64,000 nucleotides of DNA, taken from contig WAID01000010.1 in assembly GCA_016584495.1 (NCBI GenBank), positions 248,001 to 312,000 of the forward strand, given 5' to 3'. Positions within the stretch are counted from its first letter, which is position 1. Every line of letters starts with the position of its first letter. Origin of the DNA: Celoporthe dispersa (Eukaryota; Ascomycota; Sordariomycetes; Diaporthales; Cryphonectriaceae). A program made the translations under genes and the position numbers. The notes beneath the pieces are model-generated. The model was given only the letters and a program-made list of their open reading frames with translations. It made no database searches and was not told where the DNA came from. This document shows, in pieces, positions 47,126-57,460 of this stretch.

Positions 47126-48329
47126 AGGACGCTCTCCGCGGCACGCATGCAAGCACGCAGAAGACAGTCCAGGCATGGAACTTCCGAGCCTGGGACGAAA
47201 AGCATCGACTCTCTGCAAAGGGCAAAAACAATCATTCTTGTATCTATTTCTATCTCACGGGTTTGCCATCCCAGGCAGCCCATGATGGTGCGACTGGCAT
47301 TTTGGGGGCGTACATAATCTCAATAGAATTCTGACCTTGTCAATATCTATTCTCTGCTGGTGATATGCGATGAGCGTGATGCATCTTGTGGTTTCGGTCT
47401 GGATAACTTGTTTTATCACAGTCCTTCACTACGTGGGTTTGCTGATTTGTCGCCTTCTTTTTTTTACATGTTGTCGATCAGATTTGGAACGACGAATCTA
47501 ATCTGGTCAGATCAGAACGAAAGGGGGAGGAGAGGGAGAGAGGCAAGGTGTGTCAGAGCATGGCCCTGTCAGATAGCCTCAGCCGGCTCCCTTTCTTTCC
47601 TTTCTTTCGTTCTGTAGCGCATATCCATTTCATTTGAGGTTGCATAGAAGGCAAGCTGCAGCACAGTAGGAGCGCAAGTGCAGTGCGCAGCAAGCAAGCT
47701 TGTGGTATGGCGTTGTGTGCAGGCTTGTTGACGGTCAGGTACAAGAAGCAGTCCTACGCGGCAACCAATTGGGAGGCCCTCCTGCCTCGACAGCTATGGA
47801 AACTAATTACTACTACCGCAGCTTGCTGCTCGCTCACATGAGACGTCTGTAACTGGCTGTTTTTGGGGAGGGAGGAGCTAGACAGCCAGTTGCCTCCAGA
47901 CGGCCAGTTTGGTTGACTTGATGGGATGATGGGCTTGGTTCGTCTGCCCGAGACGGTCGAGGTCCTGAGGGATGGTGCGCGCCTGCCCTGAGGACTGTGA
48001 GAGGCCTTCTTCCCACTTACACTTTGGCATGTGCGAGAAGTATTCGGTCGTTCACACACAGACCCGTACGTGCATAGCCGGCACCCGCCTTGCTTTACCC
48101 GAGATAGCCTCAGCTCGCCCAGGACCAGCTTTCGTTCCCTCTTTTCCTTCTGCAGCGCAGTCACCCAATACTTACTTGAAACTTTTCCCATATCGCCCAT
48201 GCATCTTGCCTCATGTTTTCTCCTTCTGAAAACTTTGCTCGACCTGTTCCTCCTGCTACGCAAAACTTTTGTTCACCCACACGGCATCTGTCGTAGGCAG
48301 GGTACTAGAAAGAGCAAACACCAGGGTCA
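47126..48329. other. Intergenic region
   Basis: 3' flank of the repeat protein. Open frames on both strands show no domain or coding bias. It passes into an AT-rich zone near 48550. Confidence 0.45.
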
Positions 48330-48623
48330 TCAGCTATTGAATACACTCAGGCGATTCGGATCGACCAAGGACCCCGCACCCATCCGCTCTGTATTTGCCA
48401 TCAGGAAAATGACAACGCTGCGCTCAGCACCTTCAACACGATCAGCAGTCGTTGGCTGAACGCGCCCTGGCTTGTCGACATTGGCAGCGTATCTGTGCAG
48501 CCTGTCCTGTAGTTTACCAAGCTGAGATTTGTATGGAGTAACGATGGCGAGCTGCTCGGGTCTCAAATTGATCCGTTTGGTGAGTCTCTTGATGACGATA
48601 GGAGGTAGAAAGCAGGTATCGTC
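48330..48623 (-). pseudogene. Superfamily 1 (UPF1/Dna2-type) helicase C-terminal fragment
   Basis: An open stretch of about 97 codons without a usable start carries the end of an SF1 helicase core: LAIVTPYKSQLGKLQDRL (motif IV region) and then ADRVEGAERSVVIFLMANTE (motif V, normally D-x-x-QG-x-E). It continues to VDPNRLSVFNS, where intact helicases read DPRRLNVALTRAR (motif VI). The motif V glutamine is Val or Glu here, motif VI is lost to a stop, and nothing of the N-terminal ATPase lobe is visible upstream. It is therefore a relic. It lies on the same strand as, and 428 bases beyond, the nuclease-ATPase fusion gene. Confidence 0.6.
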
Positions 48624-49050
48624 TCAAAAAATCGTTTATCGATATTGTGATAGATTATATTGATCGAAGAAAGGGACAGCGCAGTGTCTGATAGCTACGA
48701 GATCTTCCTTCGCAGGCCTGCCGTTGTGTTATCAGGGAAAGGACAGCATGGAAAAGTAATAGAAATGTCCAGCCCACAGGTGATAATCGCTCAGCCATGA
48801 TGATGTCTTAGTATGGATCTGAGGATTTGATATAAATTGCTTGTTGGTGGATTTCTCAACCAATACAGGAGACGTCAAGTAATAGTCGACGAGCAGCAGA
48901 GATCAGAAGGCTGGAAGTTTATAGAGCTATTATTTGTAAGCCTACTACTTTTGACAATCTGTACCTGAACACAATCCGTTCTATTTTGCTTGCACCGATG
49001 CTCTACTACAATTTGCCATCGGCGCTGCTTGTCACACCGAGCCACTTCAG
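48624..49050. other. AT-rich spacer between helicase relic and fusion gene
   Basis: Low GC compared with neighbouring genes, no open frame. It includes the 3' flank of the fusion gene. Confidence 0.5.
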
Positions 49051-52000
49051 TCACCGTGAAAGTGCTCCGACCGTCCTCCCGTCCATCTCCAGCTCAACAC
49101 CATCAGCCCCCATCCGAGCAGACAAGACCGCCACCCCAGCACCGCTCTCCTGCTCGGCCCCCTCGGCCCCGCCTCCCGCCAGCCCCTGCGACACAAGATG
49201 CTCGCTGTGCGTGATAACTACAATATACGCGACCCGCGCGTCCGTCATAAAGTCGCACCACCTGACAACAGCCGCCTGACCCGCGGCGTCGAGGCTGTCA
49301 AAGACCTCGTCGACGAGCATGTAGTGTGCGCGGTGCGGAGAGCGGGCTTGGCCGACGTACAGCAGCGCGAAGAAGAGGGCGAGGTCGATGCGCTTGCGCT
49401 CGCCGCCGCTGCGCTTGCCGTAGGACAGGCGGGCGTCGATCGAGAGGGAGCTGTCGAGGGCGGCGGCTGCTGCTGCTGCGGCATCGTCCTGGCCTTCCTC
49501 GTCCTCGGTCTCGTCGCCGACAAAGAGGGAGCGCAGCATCCCTGTTGTCAGGGCGGTGGCGTGCCGGCTGTTTTCGAACAGGATGGCGAGGATCTGCGTG
49601 ATGGCCGTATTGAGTTCTGCCAGGGACTGCTCTAGGACGAACTCCCTGAAGGTGCAGACCGACGTGGCAGCTGAAGAGACGCGGCGGGATTTCTGCGTGA
49701 GCGCCGAGGCCCAGAAGTCCAGGAGGTCGCGGTCTGCGGAAAGAGCTGCCATCTTCTCTGCGAGAACGGCGCAGTCTGTCCTGAGCCTCTCGCGTGCTGC
49801 CATCTCCGTGTCGATGACCTCTCTGATCATGGCTAGTTTCTCAGAGCACGCGCGCGCCGCGGCCTGGAGTTCTCCGAGCCGGGCCTGCTTCGCAGTATGA
49901 AGCTTCCTCTGGCCCTGGAGATCAGCTAGTGCCCTGAGGGCGGCGTTGAGCTGTGCGGGATATGTCTTGGCCTTGTCTGCAGGGACCTTCTCGAGGCTGT
50001 CCCGTACGTCCTGTTCCGACACATCTCTCTCGCTGGCGATCTTTTGCGTAATGTGCTGTTCGGCACCAAGGTCTTCGAGGCGGGATAGTTGTTGCCGCCG
50101 CTCTACAATTCTTGCTTCCACATCCCGCAGGGACACGCTGTGGACGTGTAGCAGTTCTTGCTCTCTTCTGGCCTTGAGCGCTCTCTCCTCCTCCTGGGCA
50201 TGCGCACCAGTCAGGTGGCCGAGTACGTGCAAGACTTGTTGCAGGACTGCTGACAATGCCCTTGTCGAGCAGGCTGCTACGCGGCGGCATAGTGTCCAGA
50301 GCGACGAGTGTTGTAGAGAGGAAGGATGTAGACCAGCACCCGCAGGCTGCAGGACGCGGTTCAGCCTTGATATGGAATCCAGGAGCCAGCGGCGCACCGC
50401 ACAGGTGGGTCCTTCTGGTCTTTCCAAGTCCTCTACATCTGCGACAGGCTTGTTTGAGAACAACGTCGAGTACTTGTCCTCCAGCTCTGCAATTTGTTGC
50501 AGCACAGCAAGCCGCCTGCTCTGAACAGCCGCCCTAGCTTCCTCAAAAGCTCCCCGAATATCTGCGAGCCTGTTATAGCGAAGCAGAGCCTCCACCTGTT
50601 GTTGTGCCGCCGACATCTGCTCGTCCAGGCGTCTAGATTGTACCAAAGTATTACCCTCCTTGGTGCTGAGACCAGTCGTCTTCTCAACGTCCCTGCGTGC
50701 CTCTTCCCTCTCCAGGTCGACCTGCGCAAGCTCTGTCTCCAGCCTGTCCCTTGTCTTGACTAGTTGCACGATACGCCCCTGCACGTGTTCCGTCGTCTGC
50801 TCCAGCCCGGCCAGCCTGGACGCCATCTGAGCTGCATCCTCGCCTAGCCTGCGCAGCAGGCGCCTGGTGGTGCTACCGCAGCGGTCCAGGACCTCCAGGC
50901 CCAGCACGGACAGGATCAGATCCCTGCGCTGCGAGGACGTCGAGCTCAGAAAGCTGGTGGCACTCTCGTGGCCCAGCACGACCGTCCTGACAAAGGTGGT
51001 GTAGCTGATACCCAGCAGCTCGTCGATGGCCGCCTGTGTGCCCCGGGCATCTGCCTTCTCGAACTCGGGCAGCACTGTTCCGTCCCGCTCGACGATGATC
51101 CTGTTACCGTACTCCTTGTGCCTGCGAAATCTCGTGATGGCGTAGCCGTTGTCAAAGGTCATGCGCACACTGCAGTCTTTCTTGGTCTTGTCGTTGACTA
51201 CGTCGTTGGCCCCCATCCCGGCGCGCAGGCATTTCCCAAACTGGCACCACACGATGGCCTCGACGAGGGTGCTCTTGCCGGAGCCGTTCTCGCCCACGAG
51301 GAATGTGACGCCTTTTCTGATGTCTGTGCCGAAGTCGAGATGGATCGTGGACTGGATTCCGAGGAAGTTTGTGATGCTCAGCGAGCGAGGTTGGGCGTTG
51401 AAGACGGCTGGAGACCTGAGGGTTGGTTTAGGGGATGCGGGCCTCGCTTGAGAGGCGGCTGGGCCAGTTCGATCACCGTCCCGAGGTGGAATTACGTTTT
51501 TGTAGTCGAGAGTCTCGGGCTCGCCGCCTTCGAGTGCCTGGCTCTCCTCCTCTGCTTGCTCGCTGGCTGCGGCCTCTAACAATCTCTGGCCCACCTGGAC
51601 CAACAGCTCTCGAGACTTCTCAAGCGACCTGTCCAGATCGAGGCCCTCCACATATCTTGCCACTTGCTCGCGGAGATCAACCTGCTCGGGCTGGGGCGGG
51701 TCACGAGCCTGTAGTATTGCTCCATCAGATGAGCCTGTGGAGGTATTCTGCTCCTCATCTTTGGTCTCATCCGTATCGCTCTCCAGCTCGAGGTTAGGCT
51801 TGCTGACCGAGACGTCACTGGCAGGCGTTGACGAGCCAAGACCGTGTACCACGACCGTACCCTGGAACCTGGGCGCGATCGGACTCCAGTTTCGGATGCT
51901 GCGAGCCCCAAGAGACACGAGCTTGTCCCTCGCGGCAGCATACTTGAACCGTGTGAGGTCGCCCAGCAGCATGACGTGTCGACCACGGACCAGCTCCAGG

Positions 52001-52905
52001 TCAGGATCACCGCCCAGCACCTCCTCCACGCCGGCAGTGACGTATCCCACGGCGTGTGGGTTTACAATGAGCTCATGGTCCAGCGTCTGAGGGTCCAGCA
52101 GGACGACGCCGCGCTGCTCATCCCATAGATCCGCCCACGTCAGCTGCAGCGGCGATCCCACGTACGTGACGCTACCACGCAGGCGCTCTGCCTCCTCTAC
52201 AGCCTTGTCTAGTCGTCCGCCACGGGAGGAGCTGGAGGCCCGCGGCGGCTTCTGCTGCAGGATGGTCTGGTGCGAGTGAAAATGCCCAGTGAACGTCCTG
52301 GCCAGGCCAGAGAAGCAGCCTGGCCCCACCAGCCCGTGGTACGCAACAGATCCAGTCCTGCGGCTGGTGGCGTCGGAGCTGGGCCTGACGACGTGGCGCT
52401 GGGTGATGGCCCTGTGAACGGCCAGGTGTGCAAACGAGACCGTCTCGGCGGCGTCCTCGGGGTCTAGGGCGGCGACAGCATCCGTCAGCTCAGACTGGTC
52501 CTCGCGAAACGGTAGCGTCAGCACGCGGCGTCCGTCCCACACGTGCTGGCCCACGTCCCAGTGCAGCTGCACCGCGGGCTCGGCCAGGCGCAGCGCGTCG
52601 AGGGCGGTGGTGTGGCGGAGATGGTCGCGGCGGTAGGCCAGGTCGTGGTTGCCCAGCACGACGTGCACGTGGCTCACCTGTGCGTCGCGCACGAGCGAGC
52701 CCAGGAAGCGGTAGCAGGCCGAGAGGACGTGTGTGGGCTGGCTGGTGCGGGTCGTGAGCAGGTCGCCGCAGACCACGACGCGGTGCACTCTCTGCTGCGC
52801 CGCCACAGACGCGATCCATGCTGCCGTCTGGGTGATCCGGTCCAGGTCCTGGTGTTTGAAATGGATGTCGGCCAGAAGGAGCCACTTGGGCCCGACTGAG
52901 CGCAT
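49051..52905 (-). CDS. Natural fusion of Mre11/SbcD-type nuclease and Rad50/SbcC-type ATPase
   Basis: One uninterrupted exon of 1284 residues. Residues 1-350 form a metallophosphatase of the Mre11/SbcD type with all metal ligands: D13 and H15 (LLLADIHF), D48 (VCGDLL), N86 and H87 (LGNHD), H160 or H164 (SFAHLAVH), H208 and H210 (TGHFHSH). Residues 350-500 are an acidic linker with a capping-like helical part. Residues 505-1284 form an SMC/Rad50-like ABC ATPase: Walker A GENGSGKST (538-546), a coiled coil of about 370 residues (685-1065), signature SGGERKR (1166-1172), Walker B MLVDE (1196-1200), D-loop DSLD and H-loop H1233. There is no CxxC zinc hook; only PTCAV occurs near the expected tip. 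The separate eukaryotic MRE11 and RAD50 are different genes, so this is an additional, SbcCD-like machine, probably for DNA end processing. No introns, no frame break. Confidence 0.9.
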   Translation of the reverse strand: MRSVGPKWLLLADIHFKHQDLDRITQTAAWIASVAAQQRVHRVVVCGDLLTTRTSQPTHVLSACYRFLGSLVRDAQVSHVHVVLGNHDLAYRRDHLRHTTALDALRLAEPAVQLHWDVGQHVWDGRRVLTLPFREDQSELTDAVAALDPEDAAETVSFAHLAVHRAITQRHVVRPSSDATSRRTGSVAYHGLVGPGCFSGLARTFTGHFHSHQTILQQKPPRASSSSRGGRLDKAVEEAERLRGSVTYVGSPLQLTWADLWDEQRGVVLLDPQTLDHELIVNPHAVGYVTAGVEEVLGGDPDLELVRGRHVMLLGDLTRFKYAAARDKLVSLGARSIRNWSPIAPRFQGTVVVHGLGSSTPASDVSVSKPNLELESDTDETKDEEQNTSTGSSDGAILQARDPPQPEQVDLREQVARYVEGLDLDRSLEKSRELLVQVGQRLLEAAASEQAEEESQALEGGEPETLDYKNVIPPRDGDRTGPAASQARPASPKPTLRSPAVFNAQPRSLSITNFLGIQSTIHLDFGTDIRKGVTFLVGENGSGKSTLVEAIVWCQFGKCLRAGMGANDVVNDKTKKDCSVRMTFDNGYAITRFRRHKEYGNRIIVERDGTVLPEFEKADARGTQAAIDELLGISYTTFVRTVVLGHESATSFLSSTSSQRRDLILSVLGLEVLDRCGSTTRRLLRRLGEDAAQMASRLAGLEQTTEHVQGRIVQLVKTRDRLETELAQVDLEREEARRDVEKTTGLSTKEGNTLVQSRRLDEQMSAAQQQVEALLRYNRLADIRGAFEEARAAVQSRRLAVLQQIAELEDKYSTLFSNKPVADVEDLERPEGPTCAVRRWLLDSISRLNRVLQPAGAGLHPSSLQHSSLWTLCRRVAACSTRALSAVLQQVLHVLGHLTGAHAQEEERALKARREQELLHVHSVSLRDVEARIVERRQQLSRLEDLGAEQHITQKIASERDVSEQDVRDSLEKVPADKAKTYPAQLNAALRALADLQGQRKLHTAKQARLGELQAAARACSEKLAMIREVIDTEMAARERLRTDCAVLAEKMAALSADRDLLDFWASALTQKSRRVSSAATSVCTFREFVLEQSLAELNTAITQILAILFENSRHATALTTGMLRSLFVGDETEDEEGQDDAAAAAAAALDSSLSIDARLSYGKRSGGERKRIDLALFFALLYVGQARSPHRAHYMLVDEVFDSLDAAGQAAVVRWCDFMTDARVAYIVVITHSEHLVSQGLAGGGAEGAEQESGAGVAVLSARMGADGVELEMDGRTVGALSR

Positions 52906-54490
52906 GTTGCTGCGTTCGTGGTGCTGGTGGCGGCGTCAAGTGTCAACCTGCTCTGAAGCAGAGCAATGCCGTTTGTGTGGAAAGGGTTTCAGTCCAGCAT
53001 CGCGGCTGAGGGAGGAGGAGACAGGGTCTCCTCACGTGTAGGAGGGAGTTGTCCAGAGTGCAGGCTGTCGTCTAGGTTTTATTTGTTGAGGTGGTTGGGC
53101 AAATGCCGCAGGGTTTGCTATGTTGTGTTTCTCCCTGGTTACTTGGTATCAGAACGGCCTGCCGTCTGCGATGACGTCCATGATTCGCTTTTGGGTGCAA
53201 TACTCTGAGGAAATTCTCTGTTTCAGCCCAGAAAAAGTCATACTTTCTTCTTTGGTAGAATCCACATGGGAGAAATTAAAAGTTTGCCTCTTTGAGGATT
53301 CTGACAGTACTTACCCGTTTCTTTGAAGTGGCAAATGTTGTTGTCGCGGGTAGCGACACGAGTTGTTACGTTTGGATTCGCGGTCTCTTGGTTCAGAGTA
53401 ACTCACTAAGTGAGACGACTTCAGCTTCCAATTTCCGTCCAGTATGCAAGAGGGTGCTTGCAGTCAGAGGTTGAGATTACAAACAGGACAGCAAGGCCTT
53501 CTGCGTAATACTACCTGTTCGAATCCGTTGATGCCAGGGTGGACTTCAAAATAGATGAAGCTCCCAGTGATGATAACCAGCCAGTATTAGCAGATCCCAA
53601 AACTTGAGCCAACGCGTTTAGACTACACGCATTTAAAAAAACGAGATGGATGTCTAGCTGTGATTTACAATAAATAAAACTGGGAGAAAGCATTTTCCTG
53701 CGTTCAACATTCTTGAGTGCAATGTACCTGTCTTGGTAGAAGACCTTAAACACTTGCAGACATTCATATGCAAGAACATCGGGCATATGATTGCCCTAAT
53801 CAGCATCTTACTTAAATGTTGTTGCCATCATTGCTGTCTAAAACTGCCATCGTTGCCACCAGCAAAACGTTTTCTCATGCCAGCTGGAGACAAAAAAAAA
53901 ATCGCTTATTCATTTCTACACGGGCTGCAGATTACCTCATCGTCATTAGCGACAAGAATGTAGCCAATAAACACCCGCGTCGGAACCAGATGGATATCAG
54001 CTCGGGCGCACTGCAGCATTGGGTGTCTTGGTTTGCCGCGAGAGGGCGCATAGTCGATACAGTACGAGAAAGCTGGGTTGGATTGCTAGCGGGTATAGTA
54101 AGAGTTTCCCATAAGATACTTGGAGGTATGCTACCATAAATACTATTCCATATCAACCTAATTACAATGCCAAATTCATATTGACATCGGTCAGTAGCAA
54201 GATAAGGACAATATGATGTGTTTGTAGATGCTGTCGCTGTGAATATGTATGCACTTCGTTTTGTGAGGCTCCTGGGATCACCGACTGACTTGAGTGAAGC
54301 GGTATCACCTCAGCACCTTCTGCTTTCACAAGCATTCATGCTCGACTAGCAGACTAGGCTATAGCTATACTCGCTCAAATAGCCCAGCCTGTCCTGGATA
54401 GTCTAGAGGCTACTCTGGGGCTGACGGTAGGCTGTCTTACGGGCGTGCTATGATAACGTCTTTCGCAGCATATCAAGAGCCATATATTTT
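52906..54490. other. AT-rich gene-free flank upstream of the fusion gene
   Basis: The first few hundred bases are the fusion gene promoter. The rest, from about 53100, is AT-rich with no coding signal. No terminal repeats or transposon genes were recognised. Confidence 0.5.
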
Positions 54491-56284
54491 CTACAGAACG
54501 TATCTGAAGCAAGGATTCTCAAAATCCGTCATGTCTGCCGCATCATAAGATGTCGGGTCTTGGGCCTCTCCAGCGGCTACTGCCGCCGCTGCAGCGTCGT
54601 CTCTGCTCTTATTCCTCCGGCTCAGCAGCGCACGGATGCTCAGCGCGATACAGATCTGTGCCGCAGCACAAGCCAGGATCAGCTTGCAACCTGTGGGATA
54701 TGTCGGCGACTCTTGCTCGAGGAAGGCGTGTGGTCCACTAAAACAAAGAAACAAGAGCCATGGTCAGTACTGTACAAGGCGTAGTTGGTGATAGGTAGGT
54801 TGGCGTGGAATACTCACATGATGTTGCCAGCGCAATAAGCAAGAAAGACAAGAGCCGAGCTGGTGGTACGCTTGGTATATCCACCTAGATTCGTCGCAGG
54901 CATCTGCAGGGCAAGCACTAGTGAAGTCACGTAGGAGCCGCAGATGTAGTACCCGAGCAGCACGCCGACCTTGTTCTCATAGTCCGTCCGGGGCAGCCAA
55001 CCCATGAGGGCAGTACCAATGATTGTTGGGATGATGTATGTGGCCATCACGATGGTTCGTGCGTTCTTGAAGCGCGAGGCGATGTAGGTGCCGGACAAGA
55101 TCCAGACAACCTGGAACGCACCCTGTGGGATGCCCAGCGCGGTGGTCTTCAGACTTCCCTTCACCACGCCTTTGATAATTAATTTGCCAAAATTCGCGTA
55201 TCCCCCATTGACGGTCTCGTTAAGGAGGACAAAGAGGAACAACAGCCAGACCTGAGCGTCTGAGAGAGCCTCGCGGACCTGGTCCCACTTGATGGTCTTG
55301 TTGAGGATACCGGTGTGGCCGAGACGACCACGGGCGATCAGTAGCGCCTTCTCCTCGAGCGAGAAGCGCTTAGCGGACAGGATACTGTCTGGGAGGAAGA
55401 AAAAACAAGAGGATGCCCCAGCAGACAGTGATTCCGCCGCAGAGGAGGAAGATGGCCTTCCAGACGGGGAAGCTGGAAAGCTGGCCGATGCCGTAGGTGA
55501 GGATACCGCCGATCATGGATCCCACGCCATTACAGCAGTAGAATACACCGGCGCGGAAGGGCTGTTCTTGTCGGGTGTACCTGAAACTGATTTAGTCGTG
55601 TGGTCTACAAGTCACGGCAGGTCGGATGTCTGGCTCCCGGGGGAAGCCACCACAATACCAACATACGACGAACCAAGCCAAGATAGAAATAGAAACTTAC
55701 CACATAGCCACGATCAGCATGAAGCAGGTTGTTATAGGAGCCTCAAAGATGCCCAAGAAGAAACGACAGGCGGCAAGTCCACTAAAGTTGGAACACGCGG
55801 CGGTGATCATGAGGATCGCGCCCCAGACTATCACGCAGCACCCGACGACCTTGGCCATGAGGGTCTTTTGGACGAGCCACATCCAGGGATACTCAGCCAA
55901 GAGATAGGCGAAGTAGAAAATGGACGTGAACCAGCCGTACTGGTCCAGGGTGATGCCGGTGCCGGTCAGGAGGTCAAACACGGCCGCGTAGGACATGGCC
56001 TGCTTGTCGATGTACTGGAGGACATAGGTACCCGCCAGCAGCGGCAGGACGATGAGGTCGATCTTGCGGACCAGGCGCTTGTTGAGGTCGGCGTCGGCCA
56101 GGAGCTCGGCGAGGTAGTCATCGTGGAAGTTGTGCTCCCGGAGGAACACCTCGCCGGCGTCTAGGTTGACGATCTCGCCGGCCGTGACGGACTTGGCTCG
56201 GGAGATGGAGACATCGTCGTCCGCGACGGCCTTGCTGTCGGCAGGAAGCTTCTCCAGCTTGAGGTCTGCGTCCTGCGAGGCCAT
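54491..56284 (-). CDS. Dal5-type MFS transporter (anion:cation symporter family, allantoate permease-like)
   Basis: Plasma-membrane carrier for an organic anion such as allantoate, ureidosuccinate, a vitamin or a small peptide. Exons are 56284-55701, 55580-54818 and 54737-54491, giving about 530 residues. Family marks are NKRLVRKIDLIVLPLLAGTY before TM1, YIDKQAMSYAAVFDL, FYFAYLLAEYPWMWLVQKTL, the GIFEAPI motif, and MWYTRQEQPFRAGVFYCCNG across intron 1. Twelve spans are visible and the tail is Ala-rich. One A too many lies in the A6 run at 55400-55405 (coding strand T6); with five, LLFFFLPDSILSAKRFSLEE is continuous. The ATG directly follows a CAG repeat. The substrate is unresolved; family members differ widely. 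Confidence 0.88.
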
Positions 56285-56285
56285 C

Positions 56286-56309
56286 CTGCTGCTGCTGCTG
56301 CTGCTGCTG
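56286..56309 (-). repeat. (CAG)8 repeat touching the start codon of the Dal5-type gene
   Basis: Eight perfect triplets on the coding strand end one base before the ATG at 56284, so the repeat sits in the 5' leader at the translation start. Confidence 0.9.
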
Positions 56310-57460
56310 TTGTGGTGCTGGGGATGCTCTGGTCTCGGGGTTGCAGGATGACAACAACACAGCGGGCAATCCTCACAACGGGAGCAGGAGATGTGGCCTT
56401 CTCATTATACCACCATGGCACTATAGGAGAGCAGTAGGCAGTAGTAACGAAGGGCCTGTGGAGCCACAGATTACTATCGCGAGGACCAAGCGTGTTATCA
56501 ATGTGGCTTTTGCCGCCTCGAATCAGGCGTGGGTCTTGGGGAGATACAACAATCAACCTGTATCTGCCAAGTGATTTCAACAGTTATTATAGGGACCTAA
56601 TTCACAGAGACTACAAGGGTGGTGGTGGGCAGTGATTCCGATCGGCTAGGGGAGAGACAGAGAGAGCTGCTTCGGGAGGATACCGATCGGCTACCAAGTT
56701 TATTAGTTCCTAAGAGGGGGGGGGGGCGACTATTATACGGTCACGCTGCTTGTGCGATAACCGACTCAAGGATGTATTATGGAGCCTTTTTTTTCTTCTT
56801 CTTTCTTTCTACTTCTCGGAATGCATTTCTGTCTTCCTCTTTCTGGTTCGACACCCTTCGTTGGGGCACCAATTGTCTGTTTGGTTCGTGTTGAGCCAAG
56901 GGTGTGTTGAGTCGTGATGATTGTTACTGAGCCAACTGCCCGTGTATAAGCCCAACCATGATGGCGCACGTTTTCAGGGAAAGACTTTGATTATCACACA
57001 AGGCCGATGGTAGCCTTGGAGTGACGGCCGTTATAACTCATCTTGAGAAGGGGATAGATTTATGAGCGATAGAATTCGAGGTGATCAGATGATTCCATGG
57101 GCTCTTTATCTGCGTGTTCACTCGAAACGAAGGAGAGAGGAGGGGTGGAGCAGTGGATCCAACAATCCGGTTTCCCTATCCGGTTCACGGCTGTTGTCCA
57201 GATGCCGGCTGTGGTTCCCGGCCCGCTGTCCGACCTCGCTCGATACTTTTTGTAGTAAAGTACATACTCCTGAGAGCGTATGGACATAAGCAGGCCAACT
57301 AATAGTATGTGTGTTTACTCTCCTCACCAGACGAACGAGCAAAGAAGCAACCACTGACGTGTACAGACACATACACACACACAGAGAGAGAGAGAGAGAG
57401 GGAGAGAGAAAGAGAGAGTAATATTTACCACCCAAAAAGGAGAACAGAGATCGACCGAGG
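56310..57460. other. Divergent intergenic region
   Basis: Holds the promoters of the Dal5-type transporter (-) and the carboxylesterase (+). It contains a G run near 56716-56726, a T/C tract near 56785 and a GA repeat at about 57382-57418. No gene. Confidence 0.45.

Noticed and set aside
47754..48263. 169-codon minus-strand frame
   Set aside because: Basic, Ser-rich and without domain or codon bias; no support beyond being open.
53490..53560. A GTTCGAATCC string resembling a tRNA B box
   Set aside because: The flanking bases do not form a T stem and no other tRNA arm is present.
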